The translations under genes and the position numbers were made by a program. From Membranihabitans marinus (lineage in GTDB: Bacteria; Bacteroidota; Bacteroidia; Chitinophagales; Saprospiraceae): a DNA stretch of 64,000 bases. Positions 54,313 through 63,058 of this stretch are shown here, piece by piece. The stretch is taken from NCBI RefSeq assembly GCF_021729155.1, contig NZ_JAJQYA010000013.1:1-64000 (forward strand). Direction: 5' to 3'. The notes under the pieces were generated by a model. The model saw only the letters and a list, made by a program, of their open reading frames with translations. It was not told the DNA's origin and did no database searches. Position 1 is the stretch's first letter. Each line of letters begins with the position of its first letter.

Positions 54313-54370
54313 ACCCTGTAACAAAAAAAGGCTGACTTCACGTGAAGTCAGCCTTTTTTTGTTACAGGGT
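54313..54370. terminator. 58-bp perfect palindrome, likely bidirectional terminator
   Basis: Two arms of 29 bases are exact reverse complements with no loop base between them. Each strand has a GC-rich core (GGCTGACTTCACG) preceded by A7 and followed by T7, the layout of a bidirectional terminator, and both are extended by ACCCTGTAAC / GTTACAGGGT outer arms. It lies between the + strand membrane gene and the convergent btuG-like gene and would end both. Confidence 0.85.
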
Positions 54371-54432
54371 ATTCCTTACTTTATAATGTTTTATACCAAT
54401 TATAAAAGTAATTCGTAAAAATTCATATCGTA

Positions 54433-55497
54433 TTATTCAAAATAGAATCCGTTGGGTCCAACACCAACTGGATTTTGAATGGCCAATTGACCTACTTCAT
54501 TGTATATTCTGATTTCACCTGCAGAACTAAAGTCTTTGGCGTCACCGAGGAATATTTCCCCAGTCTGTGGATGTACCGTTAAGTCATACAAGTAGGTAAC
54601 ATCGTCTAACAGAAACAAAGCATTGGCTGCGATTTGACCTGTCGCTATATCATAGATATAAATTCCGTTGTCACGATTGAATAAAATCCGTTGATTGGAT
54701 TCGTCAAAGGCTAAATGAGCACCTTTGTTGGTGTAGTCTAAGTCCAGAGTAGATACAACGGTCTTGGTTTGAATATCTAAGCCTATAATACGTGCACCTT
54801 CGTCTCCATTGTCTACTTCTTTTCCACTGCAATAGATGTACAACACATCATTGGCTTCGTCAAATGCCAAATCAGATGGATTCCAGCCAATAGCTATTGA
54901 ATCAACAGAATTGTCATTGAGGTTTACGGTATAAATGTGGTTTTTGTCTCTACCTTGCCATTCTTTTGGGCTTAGGACAAAAATTTCATCGTCCTCTAAG
55001 ATCATTTTATCTGATTGTTCTCCTATATCAATACTGTCTACAACGCTTAAAGTTGTCATATCCACTACTTGAATGTATGGACTGTAAAGATTGGTTACAT
55101 AACCGTTGTCACCGGAAAACTCCAAATATCTCGGAGATGATAATCCTGTAATTTCAGCTGTTTTGGTAAAAGTCGCTTGTTCTACCTCGGTAATTTTACC
55201 TGAACCATTTAATACCAAATAAGCGGCATCATCTTTAAAAGAAATGGACTGCAATACGTCACCTGCGGTTTCATTGTTTGCAGCGCTATATATATTTGTG
55301 TAAATAGTAGCCGTGGTAAAATCAATAAATTGAATGGAGGCATTGTTACTTCCAAATCCTCCTTCACAACTTACAAATATTCCATTTTCAAATTGAACTG
55401 GTTCTGGTTCTGTAATGATTGGATCATCTTTCGAACAAGCAGTGAAAAATAAAGTGGTTACAAGTGAAAGGAGTAATAAATGATTTAATTTTCTCAT
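54433..55497 (-). CDS. btuG: BtuG-like surface cobalamin-binding propeller lipoprotein (YncE/DUF5074-type)
   Basis: The 354-residue lipoprotein (Cys21 in LFFTACSKDD) is a likely seven-bladed propeller with repeated strands such as SPRYLEFSGDNGYVTNLYS, IQVVDMTTLSVVDSIDIGEQSDKM and PSDLAFDEANDVLYIYCSG. In Bacteroides, BtuG has this fold, sits on BtuB and binds B12 tightly. The start codon overlaps the stop of the upstream btuB-like gene (ATGA), a sign of translational coupling, and the pair lies under a cobalamin riboswitch. The assignment rests on fold type and context; ligand-binding residues are not checked. Confidence 0.82.
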   Translation of the reverse strand: MRKLNHLLLLSLVTTLFFTACSKDDPIITEPEPVQFENGIFVSCEGGFGSNNASIQFIDFTTATIYTNIYSAANNETAGDVLQSISFKDDAAYLVLNGSGKITEVEQATFTKTAEITGLSSPRYLEFSGDNGYVTNLYSPYIQVVDMTTLSVVDSIDIGEQSDKMILEDDEIFVLSPKEWQGRDKNHIYTVNLNDNSVDSIAIGWNPSDLAFDEANDVLYIYCSGKEVDNGDEGARIIGLDIQTKTVVSTLDLDYTNKGAHLAFDESNQRILFNRDNGIYIYDIATGQIAANALFLLDDVTYLYDLTVHPQTGEIFLGDAKDFSSAGEIRIYNEVGQLAIQNPVGVGPNGFYFE

Positions 55498-57434
55498 AGA
55501 ATAAAATTGTATTTAGTGTTTATTTCAAATGTGATACCAGGCATAGGTCTATTTTTTATGCCTTGGTATGAATGATTTAATAGATTATATATGGTGGCAT
55601 CCAGTTGCCATTGTTTATTAGACGATTTGAAGGTGATACTGGGATGTAGGAGAAAGTATGGATGCAAATCATCGGAATGATCACTGAGGACGTATCTTCT
55701 ACTGGTGTATTCAATATCCAATAAGAACGAAATATTCTCGGTTATCGTCTGTCGGCCGTGCAAGTTTATCAAATGCTCAGGGTTGTAAATAGTCTGTTTG
55801 TAGGCTTGTGGATGGTCAATGAGAAATGTACGTGCCCATTGATATCTCGTTTGGATGGTGGTGAAATGATTCGACCAGGTTAGAGAAGCGTTGATGCCGT
55901 AATTTCTGGCTTTGTTGAAATTTTGAGGACTCCAGTAACCATCACCGGGCAACCATTGTATCCAATTGTCTGCATGGCGGTTGAACCATTCCAATTTATA
56001 CGACCAATGCGATCCAATACTATGATGATGTCGCAATCCATAAGTAAAATTACTTTCTGGTATTAGATCGATATTCCCTCCAGGTACCCAAAATCGATCG
56101 TTAAAGGTGGGGAATACTATATTCCTACCACCATAGATTGTCCAAGATCCCAAATCTTTAGGTCTTATTTCTACCTTGATTTCAGATACCAAATCCATGT
56201 CAAATGAGGTTGCCCATTCTGGTTTAAGCAGTCCGGATACCGTAATTGGCAACCTTAGTGGATTATATATAATTTGGCTATAAATAGAGGTCGATGTCTG
56301 TTGATGTACCTCTGAATAATTATCTGATTTTGCCTGGAAGGACTGTATAATACCTCCGTATTTAAAGGTGAATTCATTGTTTAAATACCACTGATTGTCC
56401 AACCTCAATTGAGGATTGTAAAAAGTATGATGAGCATCGAGAATTATAGCTTCATCGTTGTAGTTTTGATGTTGGATTCCCATAAAGGATTTGATATTGG
56501 ACACATGTCGGTTGGATACATGATTGTATTGTAGACTTGCGCGTACAAATCGGTCACTTTGTTCGGCTTTACTTTCTTTGCTGTTGATGGGAGCCGGAAT
56601 CTGTCTAAATTGATCTCTAGCCCACAATGCCAATTTCCATTCCCTATTGGATTTTCTGTACTTAGCATCGTATTGCAAATTGTACACCTGATGAGCCGCG
56701 TGTTCTAGTTTTTGTTTTTCATTTTCATTGTTTGTATAAGTAAAATTGTTTTTGGATTGCAATCCACTTATTTGAAAGCGTTGGGTCCAATTTTTGTGTT
56801 TAAATCCCAGATTCAAATGAGCCATCCCTTGTTGATAAGATGTATAGCCCAATGTGAAACTATGGGGCATGGTCGGATCAATTTCTGTATCGGTATTGAG
56901 GGCAATCGTCCCTGAGATGGCACCGGCACCATAGATATTGTTAGATGCCATGTCGATGATCTGAATCTTAGATAGATCACTGAGGCTGATCATGGAGTAA
57001 TCGTTCACGCCCAGCATAGGATTTTGGAGAACGATACCATTCCACACAATGGCTACTTCACCGGCTTTGCCTCCATTCATTGAGATGGTTGAGGAAGCTC
57101 CGGGGCCATAATTTTTAAAATAGATATTGTATTTATTCCTAAGATAGCCCGCAATGGAAGGTTGTTGATAAATTCGGTGATCGATATCTATGGAATCGTA
57201 TTGGTGGGCTAAGGGCTGACCAGTAGAAATATTGATTTCAGGTATGGTTACAGCTGTATCTATAGATTGACTAAAAATACTGGAAATACTGCAGATCGAA
57301 ATGATAATATGGCTTAAAAGTCTTCTAATATCCTTGATAATTATTGATAAAAAATTCAAAATGGGGGATAGGCAGAAGAGGGTCGATAACCGATTAGGCC
57401 ATAGATCTTTCAATTGCTTTTCTCCCGAAAGCAT
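55494..57434 (-). CDS. btuB: BtuB-like TonB-dependent cobalamin receptor
   Basis: An outer-membrane barrel for B12 uptake. The signal-like stretch LLSHIIISICSISSIFSQS ends near residue 55 of the ATG (57434) version. A plug follows with SIAGYLRNKYNIYFKNYGPG, MNGGKAGEVAIVWNGIVLQNPMLGVNDYS and YGAGAISGTIALNT. The barrel closes with a TonB-receptor-like YNLLNHSYQG and a terminal FEINTKYNFIL. The open frame runs into the riboswitch, so the true start is downstream. ATG 57434 and TTG 57359 are the options, the latter giving a shorter, more usual signal peptide. Control: cobalamin riboswitch right upstream. Confidence 0.88.
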   Translation of the reverse strand: MLSGEKQLKDLWPNRLSTLFCLSPILNFLSIIIKDIRRLLSHIIISICSISSIFSQSIDTAVTIPEINISTGQPLAHQYDSIDIDHRIYQQPSIAGYLRNKYNIYFKNYGPGASSTISMNGGKAGEVAIVWNGIVLQNPMLGVNDYSMISLSDLSKIQIIDMASNNIYGAGAISGTIALNTDTEIDPTMPHSFTLGYTSYQQGMAHLNLGFKHKNWTQRFQISGLQSKNNFTYTNNENEKQKLEHAAHQVYNLQYDAKYRKSNREWKLALWARDQFRQIPAPINSKESKAEQSDRFVRASLQYNHVSNRHVSNIKSFMGIQHQNYNDEAIILDAHHTFYNPQLRLDNQWYLNNEFTFKYGGIIQSFQAKSDNYSEVHQQTSTSIYSQIIYNPLRLPITVSGLLKPEWATSFDMDLVSEIKVEIRPKDLGSWTIYGGRNIVFPTFNDRFWVPGGNIDLIPESNFTYGLRHHHSIGSHWSYKLEWFNRHADNWIQWLPGDGYWSPQNFNKARNYGINASLTWSNHFTTIQTRYQWARTFLIDHPQAYKQTIYNPEHLINLHGRQTITENISFLLDIEYTSRRYVLSDHSDDLHPYFLLHPSITFKSSNKQWQLDATIYNLLNHSYQGIKNRPMPGITFEINTKYNFIL

Positions 57435-57449
57435 AGAAAACAATAGAAT

Positions 57450-57645
57450 GTGGGCAGGTCTTCTGGCTCTTCTTTTTATAGGATTAACCTTCCCGTCGAA
57501 CAATAATGATCAACAGTGGTTTTACATCCTTCTGGTAATGTCTATAAATCTACTACCAGAAAAGAATTACAGCTGCGGGGACAGCTCCGGAATCTTTAGT
57601 TTCGTCTAAAAAGACGAGGTAAATCACCGGATTCCCTTTTCATTT
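57450..57645 (-). ncRNA. Cobalamin (B12) riboswitch
   Basis: Read on the minus strand it has the core motifs in order: AAAAGGGAATCCGGTG, GGAGCTGTCCCCGCAGCTGT, a CCACTG..GGGAAGG pair, and the B12 box GAGCCAGAAGACCTGCCCA (57452-57470). It lies before the btuB-like gene and would lower its expression when B12 is plentiful. A hairpin GCTTTCGGGAGAAAAGC soon after the B12 box could be part of the expression platform. Confidence 0.93.
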
Positions 57646-57685
57646 CACAAATGGAAAACCCATTTCTATATTTTTACACTGCAAA

Positions 57686-57712
57686 GATAGTCGAATTTTT
57701 AATTCGACTATC
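57686..57712 (-). terminator. Hairpin terminator after carB
   Basis: A 12-bp perfect stem (GATAGTCGAATT and complement) with a 3-base loop, followed on the minus strand by a short T run. It separates carB from the B12 riboswitch downstream. Confidence 0.6.
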
Positions 57713-57727
57713 CTGCATTCAATATCA

Positions 57728-60544
57728 TTACATACTTAAGTACATGGATCGTCTTTTATCCAATTCTCTAAAGTATGGATCTTTTAAATCTTTGATGAAG
57801 TATATCATTTCTCCAGTTGATTTCATTTCTGGGCCCAAACTTTTGTCGACGTTAGGGAATTTGTCGAATGAAAATACTGGAATCTTAATGGCATAACCTT
57901 TAAGTTCTTTCTTAATGTCAAAATCTTTCAATTTTTTATGTCCCATCATTACGTGGGTTGCCATTTGTATATATGGAACACCATAGGCTTTTGCAATAAA
58001 TGGCGTTGTTCTACTTGCTCTTGGATTGGCTTCAATCACGTATACTTTTTCATTGTGTATAGCGAACTGAATGTTAATCAATCCTTTGGTCTTCAATGCC
58101 TTGGCTAATTTCTCAGTATATTCCACCATGGTTTTGACCACGTTTTCGGACAAGCTATAGGTCGGCAATACTGCGCTACTATCTCCAGAGTGAATACCGG
58201 CGGGTTCGATGTGTTCCATTATCCCCATGATATGCACGTCGTCACCATCACAGATGGCATCGATTTCTGCTTCTCGAGCACGCTCCAAGAAGTGGTCAAT
58301 CAATACTCTGTTGTCTGGCAAATGCTTAAATATACTCAATACATGTCTTTCGAGGTCGTGATCGTTGATCACTATTCTCATTCGCTGTCCACCTAATACA
58401 TAAGAAGGACGAACCAATACTGGGTATTGAACTTTTTTAGCGATTTCAACGGCTTGATCTACATCATCAGCTACACCATAATCTGGGTATGGAATGGAAA
58501 GTTCTTTCAACATATCAGAGAATCGACCTCTATCTTCGGCCAAATCCAGTGAAAGATAATCGGTTCCTATAATTGGAATACCTTTTTCATGAAGCTTTTC
58601 AGCCAATTTAAGTGCTGTCTGTCCACCTAATTGAACGATAACACCTTCTGGTTTTTCAAGTTCGATGATTTCTTCTAAGTGTTCCCAGAATACAGGTTCA
58701 AAATATAGTTTGTCGGCGATATCAAAATCAGTTGACACAGTCTCGGGATTACAGTTGACCATAATGGCTTCGTAGCCGGCTTCTTTAATCGCCAAGATCC
58801 CGTGAACACAGCAATAGTCAAATTCTATACCTTGTCCGATACGATTGGGACCAGATCCCAAAACAATTATCTTCTTTTTATCCGAAGGAATGCTTTCATT
58901 TTCTTGCTCAAAGGTAGAGTAATAATAAGGAGTTTGTGCTTCAAATTCAGCAGCACAAGTATCTACCAATTTATAAGTTCTTCGAATACCTAATTTCTTT
59001 CTATGTCGAGTGACTTCATTTTCGTTGATTCTCATCAACCAAGCGATCTGAGCATCAGAATAACCGTGTTGTTTCAATTCCAACATAAAGTCGGCATCGA
59101 TGTCTTCGGCTACATTGTAATGCATCAATCGTTGTTCTATCTTAACTAGACCTTTGATTTCTCTTAAAAACCAAGGATCTATTCCGGTCAATCTATGTAT
59201 AGTGGTAACTGGAACGCCTAGTCTTAAGGCATCTTTTACCCGATAGATTCTGTCGTCGGATGGTGTTTCCAATCGCTGAAGTATATCATCGGTTTTAATC
59301 CATTCTTTTTTGTCTGCTCCCAATCCCATTCGATTGTTTTCTTGGGATTGACAGGCTTTTTGCAAGGCTTCGATAAAAGATCGCCCAATGGCCATAACTT
59401 CACCGACAGACTTCATTTGCAGTCCTAATACATGGCTAGAACCGTAAAATTTATCAAAATTCCATCGTGGCATCTTAACGATAACATAGTCCAATGTTGG
59501 TTCGAACAAGGCTGAAGTATTGCCCGTTACTTGATTGTTCAACTCATCCAAGGAATATCCTATGGCTAGTTTCGCAGCTATTTTGGCAATCGGATAACCC
59601 GTTGCTTTGGAGGCCAATGCAGAGGATCGCGATACCCGCGGATTGATCTCAATGGCTATTATTTTTTCTGTTTTGGGATCCGCTGAGAACTGTACATTAC
59701 ATCCACCAGCAAAATTACCCAAAGATCGCATCATTTTGATACTTAAATCCCGCATCTCTTGGAATGCAGTGTCGGATAACGTCATGGCTGGTGCTACGGT
59801 AATACTGTCTCCAGTATGGATTCCCATTGGATCCAAGTTTTCAACGGTACAGATAATGACAACATTATCGTTTTTGTCTCGCAACAATTCCAACTCATAC
59901 TCTTTCCAGCCCAATACCGCTTCTTCTACCAATACTTCGTGGGTAGGAGAAGCATTTAGTCCTCGTCGGAGTGCTTCATCAAATTCACTGGCTTCCATTA
60001 CAAATCCACCACCAGTACCACCTAATGTGTAAGAAGGTCTGATTACCAATGGATAACCGATCTTTTGAGCGGCTTCTTTTCCTTCTAGAAAAGAATTCGC
60101 TATAAATGATTTGGCTACACCTATGTCCATGTTGACCATCAATTGTCGGAACGCTTCTCTATTTTCAGTGATTTCTATGGCATCCAAATCAACACCGATG
60201 AGTCGAACATTGTATTTTTCCCAGATACCCATTTTTCCAGCTTCTATAGCTAGATTCAATGCTGTTTGACCACCCATTGTCGGTAGGACAGCATCAATCT
60301 GTCTTTCCTGAAGTATTTGTTCAATACTTTCTGGAGTTAGCGGTAATAAATATATGTTGTCAGCGGTTACGGGGTCGGTCATTATCGTTGCCGGATTGGA
60401 ATTGATAAGGGTAACTTCTATACCTTCTTCCCTGAGGGACCGTGAGGCTTGAGACCCTGAATAATCGAATTCACAGGCCTGTCCTATGATAATAGGACCG
60501 CTACCAATGATAAGGACGGACTTAATACTTTGATCTTTAGGCAT
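57728..60544 (-). CDS. carB: Carbamoyl-phosphate synthase large subunit
   Basis: It makes carbamoyl phosphate for pyrimidine and arginine synthesis. I place the start at Met 60544 (MPKDQSIKSVLIIGSGPIIIGQ), giving 938 residues; the longer frame adds 14 doubtful ones. Two ATP-grasp halves are present: SGPIIIGQACEFDYSG with VIRPSYTLGGTGGGFV and EINPRVSRSSALASKATGYP, then the oligomerisation region, and GSGPNRIGQGIEFDYCC with VLVRPSYVLGGQRMRIV and EANPRASRTTPFIAKAYGVP. It ends at SMYLSM just after GPEMKSTGEM. The C-terminal MGS-like allosteric domain (about 135 residues in E. coli CarB) is missing, as I recall for other Bacteroidota. Confidence 0.96.
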   Translation of the reverse strand: MPKDQSIKSVLIIGSGPIIIGQACEFDYSGSQASRSLREEGIEVTLINSNPATIMTDPVTADNIYLLPLTPESIEQILQERQIDAVLPTMGGQTALNLAIEAGKMGIWEKYNVRLIGVDLDAIEITENREAFRQLMVNMDIGVAKSFIANSFLEGKEAAQKIGYPLVIRPSYTLGGTGGGFVMEASEFDEALRRGLNASPTHEVLVEEAVLGWKEYELELLRDKNDNVVIICTVENLDPMGIHTGDSITVAPAMTLSDTAFQEMRDLSIKMMRSLGNFAGGCNVQFSADPKTEKIIAIEINPRVSRSSALASKATGYPIAKIAAKLAIGYSLDELNNQVTGNTSALFEPTLDYVIVKMPRWNFDKFYGSSHVLGLQMKSVGEVMAIGRSFIEALQKACQSQENNRMGLGADKKEWIKTDDILQRLETPSDDRIYRVKDALRLGVPVTTIHRLTGIDPWFLREIKGLVKIEQRLMHYNVAEDIDADFMLELKQHGYSDAQIAWLMRINENEVTRHRKKLGIRRTYKLVDTCAAEFEAQTPYYYSTFEQENESIPSDKKKIIVLGSGPNRIGQGIEFDYCCVHGILAIKEAGYEAIMVNCNPETVSTDFDIADKLYFEPVFWEHLEEIIELEKPEGVIVQLGGQTALKLAEKLHEKGIPIIGTDYLSLDLAEDRGRFSDMLKELSIPYPDYGVADDVDQAVEIAKKVQYPVLVRPSYVLGGQRMRIVINDHDLERHVLSIFKHLPDNRVLIDHFLERAREAEIDAICDGDDVHIMGIMEHIEPAGIHSGDSSAVLPTYSLSENVVKTMVEYTEKLAKALKTKGLINIQFAIHNEKVYVIEANPRASRTTPFIAKAYGVPYIQMATHVMMGHKKLKDFDIKKELKGYAIKIPVFSFDKFPNVDKSLGPEMKSTGEMIYFIKDLKDPYFRELDKRRSMYLSM

Positions 60545-60586
60545 ATTTGATGTGCTATTAAAATTGCGTGCAAATATACAGTACAA

Positions 60587-61260
60587 ATGTTTAAACTATC
60601 AAATCATATTAAGATTAATTCAGAAATTATATTATAGACGGTATTGTAATGTCGAAATTTTAATCATTATCGCGTGGAGGAGGGAAGAGTGAAATTTAGA
60701 ATTCTCAATTTTAAATCAAATTTGTTTACTATATAAATAATACTTCTGCTAACCCTGTTTTTCTTATTCTATTTATAAAATTAAACAGCAAATACCGAAT
60801 TATTTAATCCCTCCTGTTGTCTGGAAATAAAGTTCTTCTCTTTTGTATTTTCATTGTTTACTTCCTGTGAAATGAGGATAGATAATTTTTCTACAAAAGA
60901 AAATAATCGATTCTAGATGGAAGAACATCAACAAGTAGGTATCATGTATATATAAAATAGGTGTATAATAGGTTGCTTTTTCAAATGGTATCGATTGCAA
61001 AAGCGAAATAATGAATTTGATCAGTTGTTATTAAACCTGTCACCTTGTCGATTAAGTAAAGACGACTTTATTGGCAATTCAGTAAATATTTATTATAAAC
61101 TTGCCAGTCCTGAATTTTGTATTAACCATTTGAATCTCTGATTTTCCACGGATAAATAAACTTATGTCATTTTAAAAGTGAATATGGAATCGATGGTTCG
61201 GATAATTTTTATGGAATTTGAAGGATTTCTATAGATCTTGTGTCTTGAAAACTTTAAAAT
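60587..61260. other. Intergenic region upstream of carB and the csaA-like gene
   Basis: About 670 AT-rich bases. Both neighbours are transcribed away, so promoters must lie here, but no clear box pair, terminator or RNA was recognised. Confidence 0.4.
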
Positions 61261-61273
61261 AGAATATACAATT

Positions 61274-61618
61274 ATGGAAAAATCATACTTAACTTGGGAG
61301 GAATTTAAAAAAGTTGATCTGCGAGTAGGTACAGTCACAAAGGTGGAAACTTTTCCCGAAGCTAGAAATCCCGCTTATAAAGTATGGGTGGATTTTGGAG
61401 GAGATTTGGGTATTCGCAAAACAAGTGCACAAATTACGGTGTTATATTCTCCAGAGGAATTAGTGGGTAAGCAAGTGATCGGAGTTACTAATTTTGAACC
61501 CAAACAAATCGGACCCTTTATGAGCGAGTTTTTATTGACTGGGTTTGCCGACGAAAATAATAACATTATCATTGCAACCGCAAATTCTACAGCACCCAAT
61601 GGTGCAAAATTGATATAA
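61274..61618 (+). CDS. csaA: CsaA-like tRNA-binding-domain protein
   Basis: A 114-residue OB-fold protein from the ATG at 61274 (a frame starting 36 bases earlier is less likely). EFKKVDLRVGTVTKVETFPEARNPAY and IGVTNFEPKQIGPFMSEFLLTGF match the CsaA/EMAP-II-type tRNA-binding domain, in which CsaA acts as a secretion chaperone-like protein. The next gene begins 17 bases after its stop, so an operon with the nitroreductase is likely. Confidence 0.9.
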   Translation: MEKSYLTWEEFKKVDLRVGTVTKVETFPEARNPAYKVWVDFGGDLGIRKTSAQITVLYSPEELVGKQVIGVTNFEPKQIGPFMSEFLLTGFADENNNIIIATANSTAPNGAKLI

Positions 61619-61635
61619 ACCCAAAGGAATACAAT

Positions 61636-62184
61636 ATGCTAGAAGCAATTAAACAACGACGATCTATTTATCCTGAATTTTTTAATCAAGTACCGGTTTC
61701 TGAAGAAGAAATACAGGAACTGTTAGAAGCAGCTAGATATGCGCCTACTCATAAGTTGACCGAACCATGGCGATTTACTGTTTTGATGGGGGATAGTAAA
61801 GATCGTTTTCAATCTTTTACAGTGGATTCGTTGATGGCCAATGAAGCATTGTCTGCTAAAGCCCCTCGTATGGGCAATAAAATAGCTAAATCTTCTGCAC
61901 TATTAGTAATAAAGTATCAACGAGACTTGCAAGAGCGACTGCCAGAATGGGAAGAACTGGCATCGACGGCCATGGCCGTGCATAATATTTGGTTGTATGC
62001 TGGACAGTTGGGTTTGGGTGGCTATTGGTCAACGGGAAAACCATTGATGAATGCGGCCAAAGACTTTGTTGAAATGAAAGAAGGTGAAGAAGTTATTGGT
62101 TTGTTTTTTCTTGGCAAATACGATGAAAATTTAAAAGAAAGACCCCGCAAAGCCGTAAGCGATTTTACGACTTGGATGAAATAA
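61636..62184 (+). CDS. Nitroreductase-family oxidoreductase
   Basis: A 182-residue FMN enzyme. MLEAIKQRRSIYPEFF is the family start with the RRS FMN contact, AARYAPTHKLTEPWRFTVL is typical, and AGQLGLGGYWSTGKP and EEVIGLFFLGKY form the later flavin region. It reduces nitro groups or quinone-like substrates in vitro; the natural substrate is unknown. It is between the csaA- and smr-type genes. Confidence 0.9.
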   Translation: MLEAIKQRRSIYPEFFNQVPVSEEEIQELLEAARYAPTHKLTEPWRFTVLMGDSKDRFQSFTVDSLMANEALSAKAPRMGNKIAKSSALLVIKYQRDLQERLPEWEELASTAMAVHNIWLYAGQLGLGGYWSTGKPLMNAAKDFVEMKEGEEVIGLFFLGKYDENLKERPRKAVSDFTTWMK

Positions 62185-62201
62185 CACAGTAAATAAACAC
62201 T

Positions 62202-62954
62202 ATGGCTGAATTTTCGATGGTTCTTATTTTGAATGATTCAAATGTGGATTTTGGTATTGAGTTTCACAACGCAACAGATTATGGATTTGTTCTAGAAGGC
62301 GAGGTTACCTTCAACGAATTGCCTCCTCAAGCTATCGATCTTCACATTAAACCTCATGACAATGAAAGGTGGAAGCGTTTTCCCTTTGATACCATCAATG
62401 ACTATCCACATTTTGAACTAAAGATATACAAGCAGAGTACACAGGGCTTGGAGGCAGATTTCTTTGTGAAAATAAAACCTAAGCCCAAGCATTTACTTCA
62501 ATCAATGTCATTGAGCGACGGTTCAGTTCACAAAGGGAAAAAATATTATTTATGGTCGGAGAAAGATCTCGATAGTCAAAAAATTCAAATCCCGTCTCCC
62601 AAAAAACACATTCGAAGAGAGACGGTGAAGCCAGAGAAAAAGGTATTTAATGATTTGTCTCAATTGGCCTTCTTTAAACAAGAACTCGATTTACACGCTG
62701 AAAATCTTTTTGACGATTTATCCAAAGTAAGACCAGACGAAATCTATCGCAAACAAATTTCCGCTTTTAATCATTATTTGGATAAAGCTATTGAAATGGG
62801 GGTAGATCGTGTTTTTATTATTCACGGCATAGGCAGTGGTAGATTGCGCAAAGGGATTCATCAAAAATTGTCCCATCACCCCTATGTTAGTCATTTTTCT
62901 AATACATACCATCCTAAGTATGGGTTTGGGGCTACAGAGGTCTTGTTTCAATAA
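62202..62954 (+). CDS. Smr-domain protein (DUF2027-type)
   Basis: A 250-residue protein. The N-terminal 150 residues form a beta-rich DUF2027-like domain. The C-terminal 90 residues are a Small MutS-Related domain with ELDLHAENLF and the HGIGSGRLRKGIH loop. Smr domains act as nucleases on branched DNA or on RNA. It starts 18 bases after the nitroreductase and closes the operon. Bacteroidota often carry such two-domain Smr proteins. Confidence 0.85.
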   Translation: MAEFSMVLILNDSNVDFGIEFHNATDYGFVLEGEVTFNELPPQAIDLHIKPHDNERWKRFPFDTINDYPHFELKIYKQSTQGLEADFFVKIKPKPKHLLQSMSLSDGSVHKGKKYYLWSEKDLDSQKIQIPSPKKHIRRETVKPEKKVFNDLSQLAFFKQELDLHAENLFDDLSKVRPDEIYRKQISAFNHYLDKAIEMGVDRVFIIHGIGSGRLRKGIHQKLSHHPYVSHFSNTYHPKYGFGATEVLFQ

Positions 62955-63058
62955 AAATAATTGATTCCTTTGACGGTATATTATTTACATAGCCCTCGTT
63001 TTGGCAATTGTAATCTGGTAGATGTTATTCTTCTAATGGTCAATGAATCAAGGATATT

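Noticed and set aside
57435-57503. Start of the btuB-like gene at the TTG at 57503
   Set aside because: That start lies inside the cobalamin riboswitch core, upstream of the B12 box, so it cannot be the translation start.
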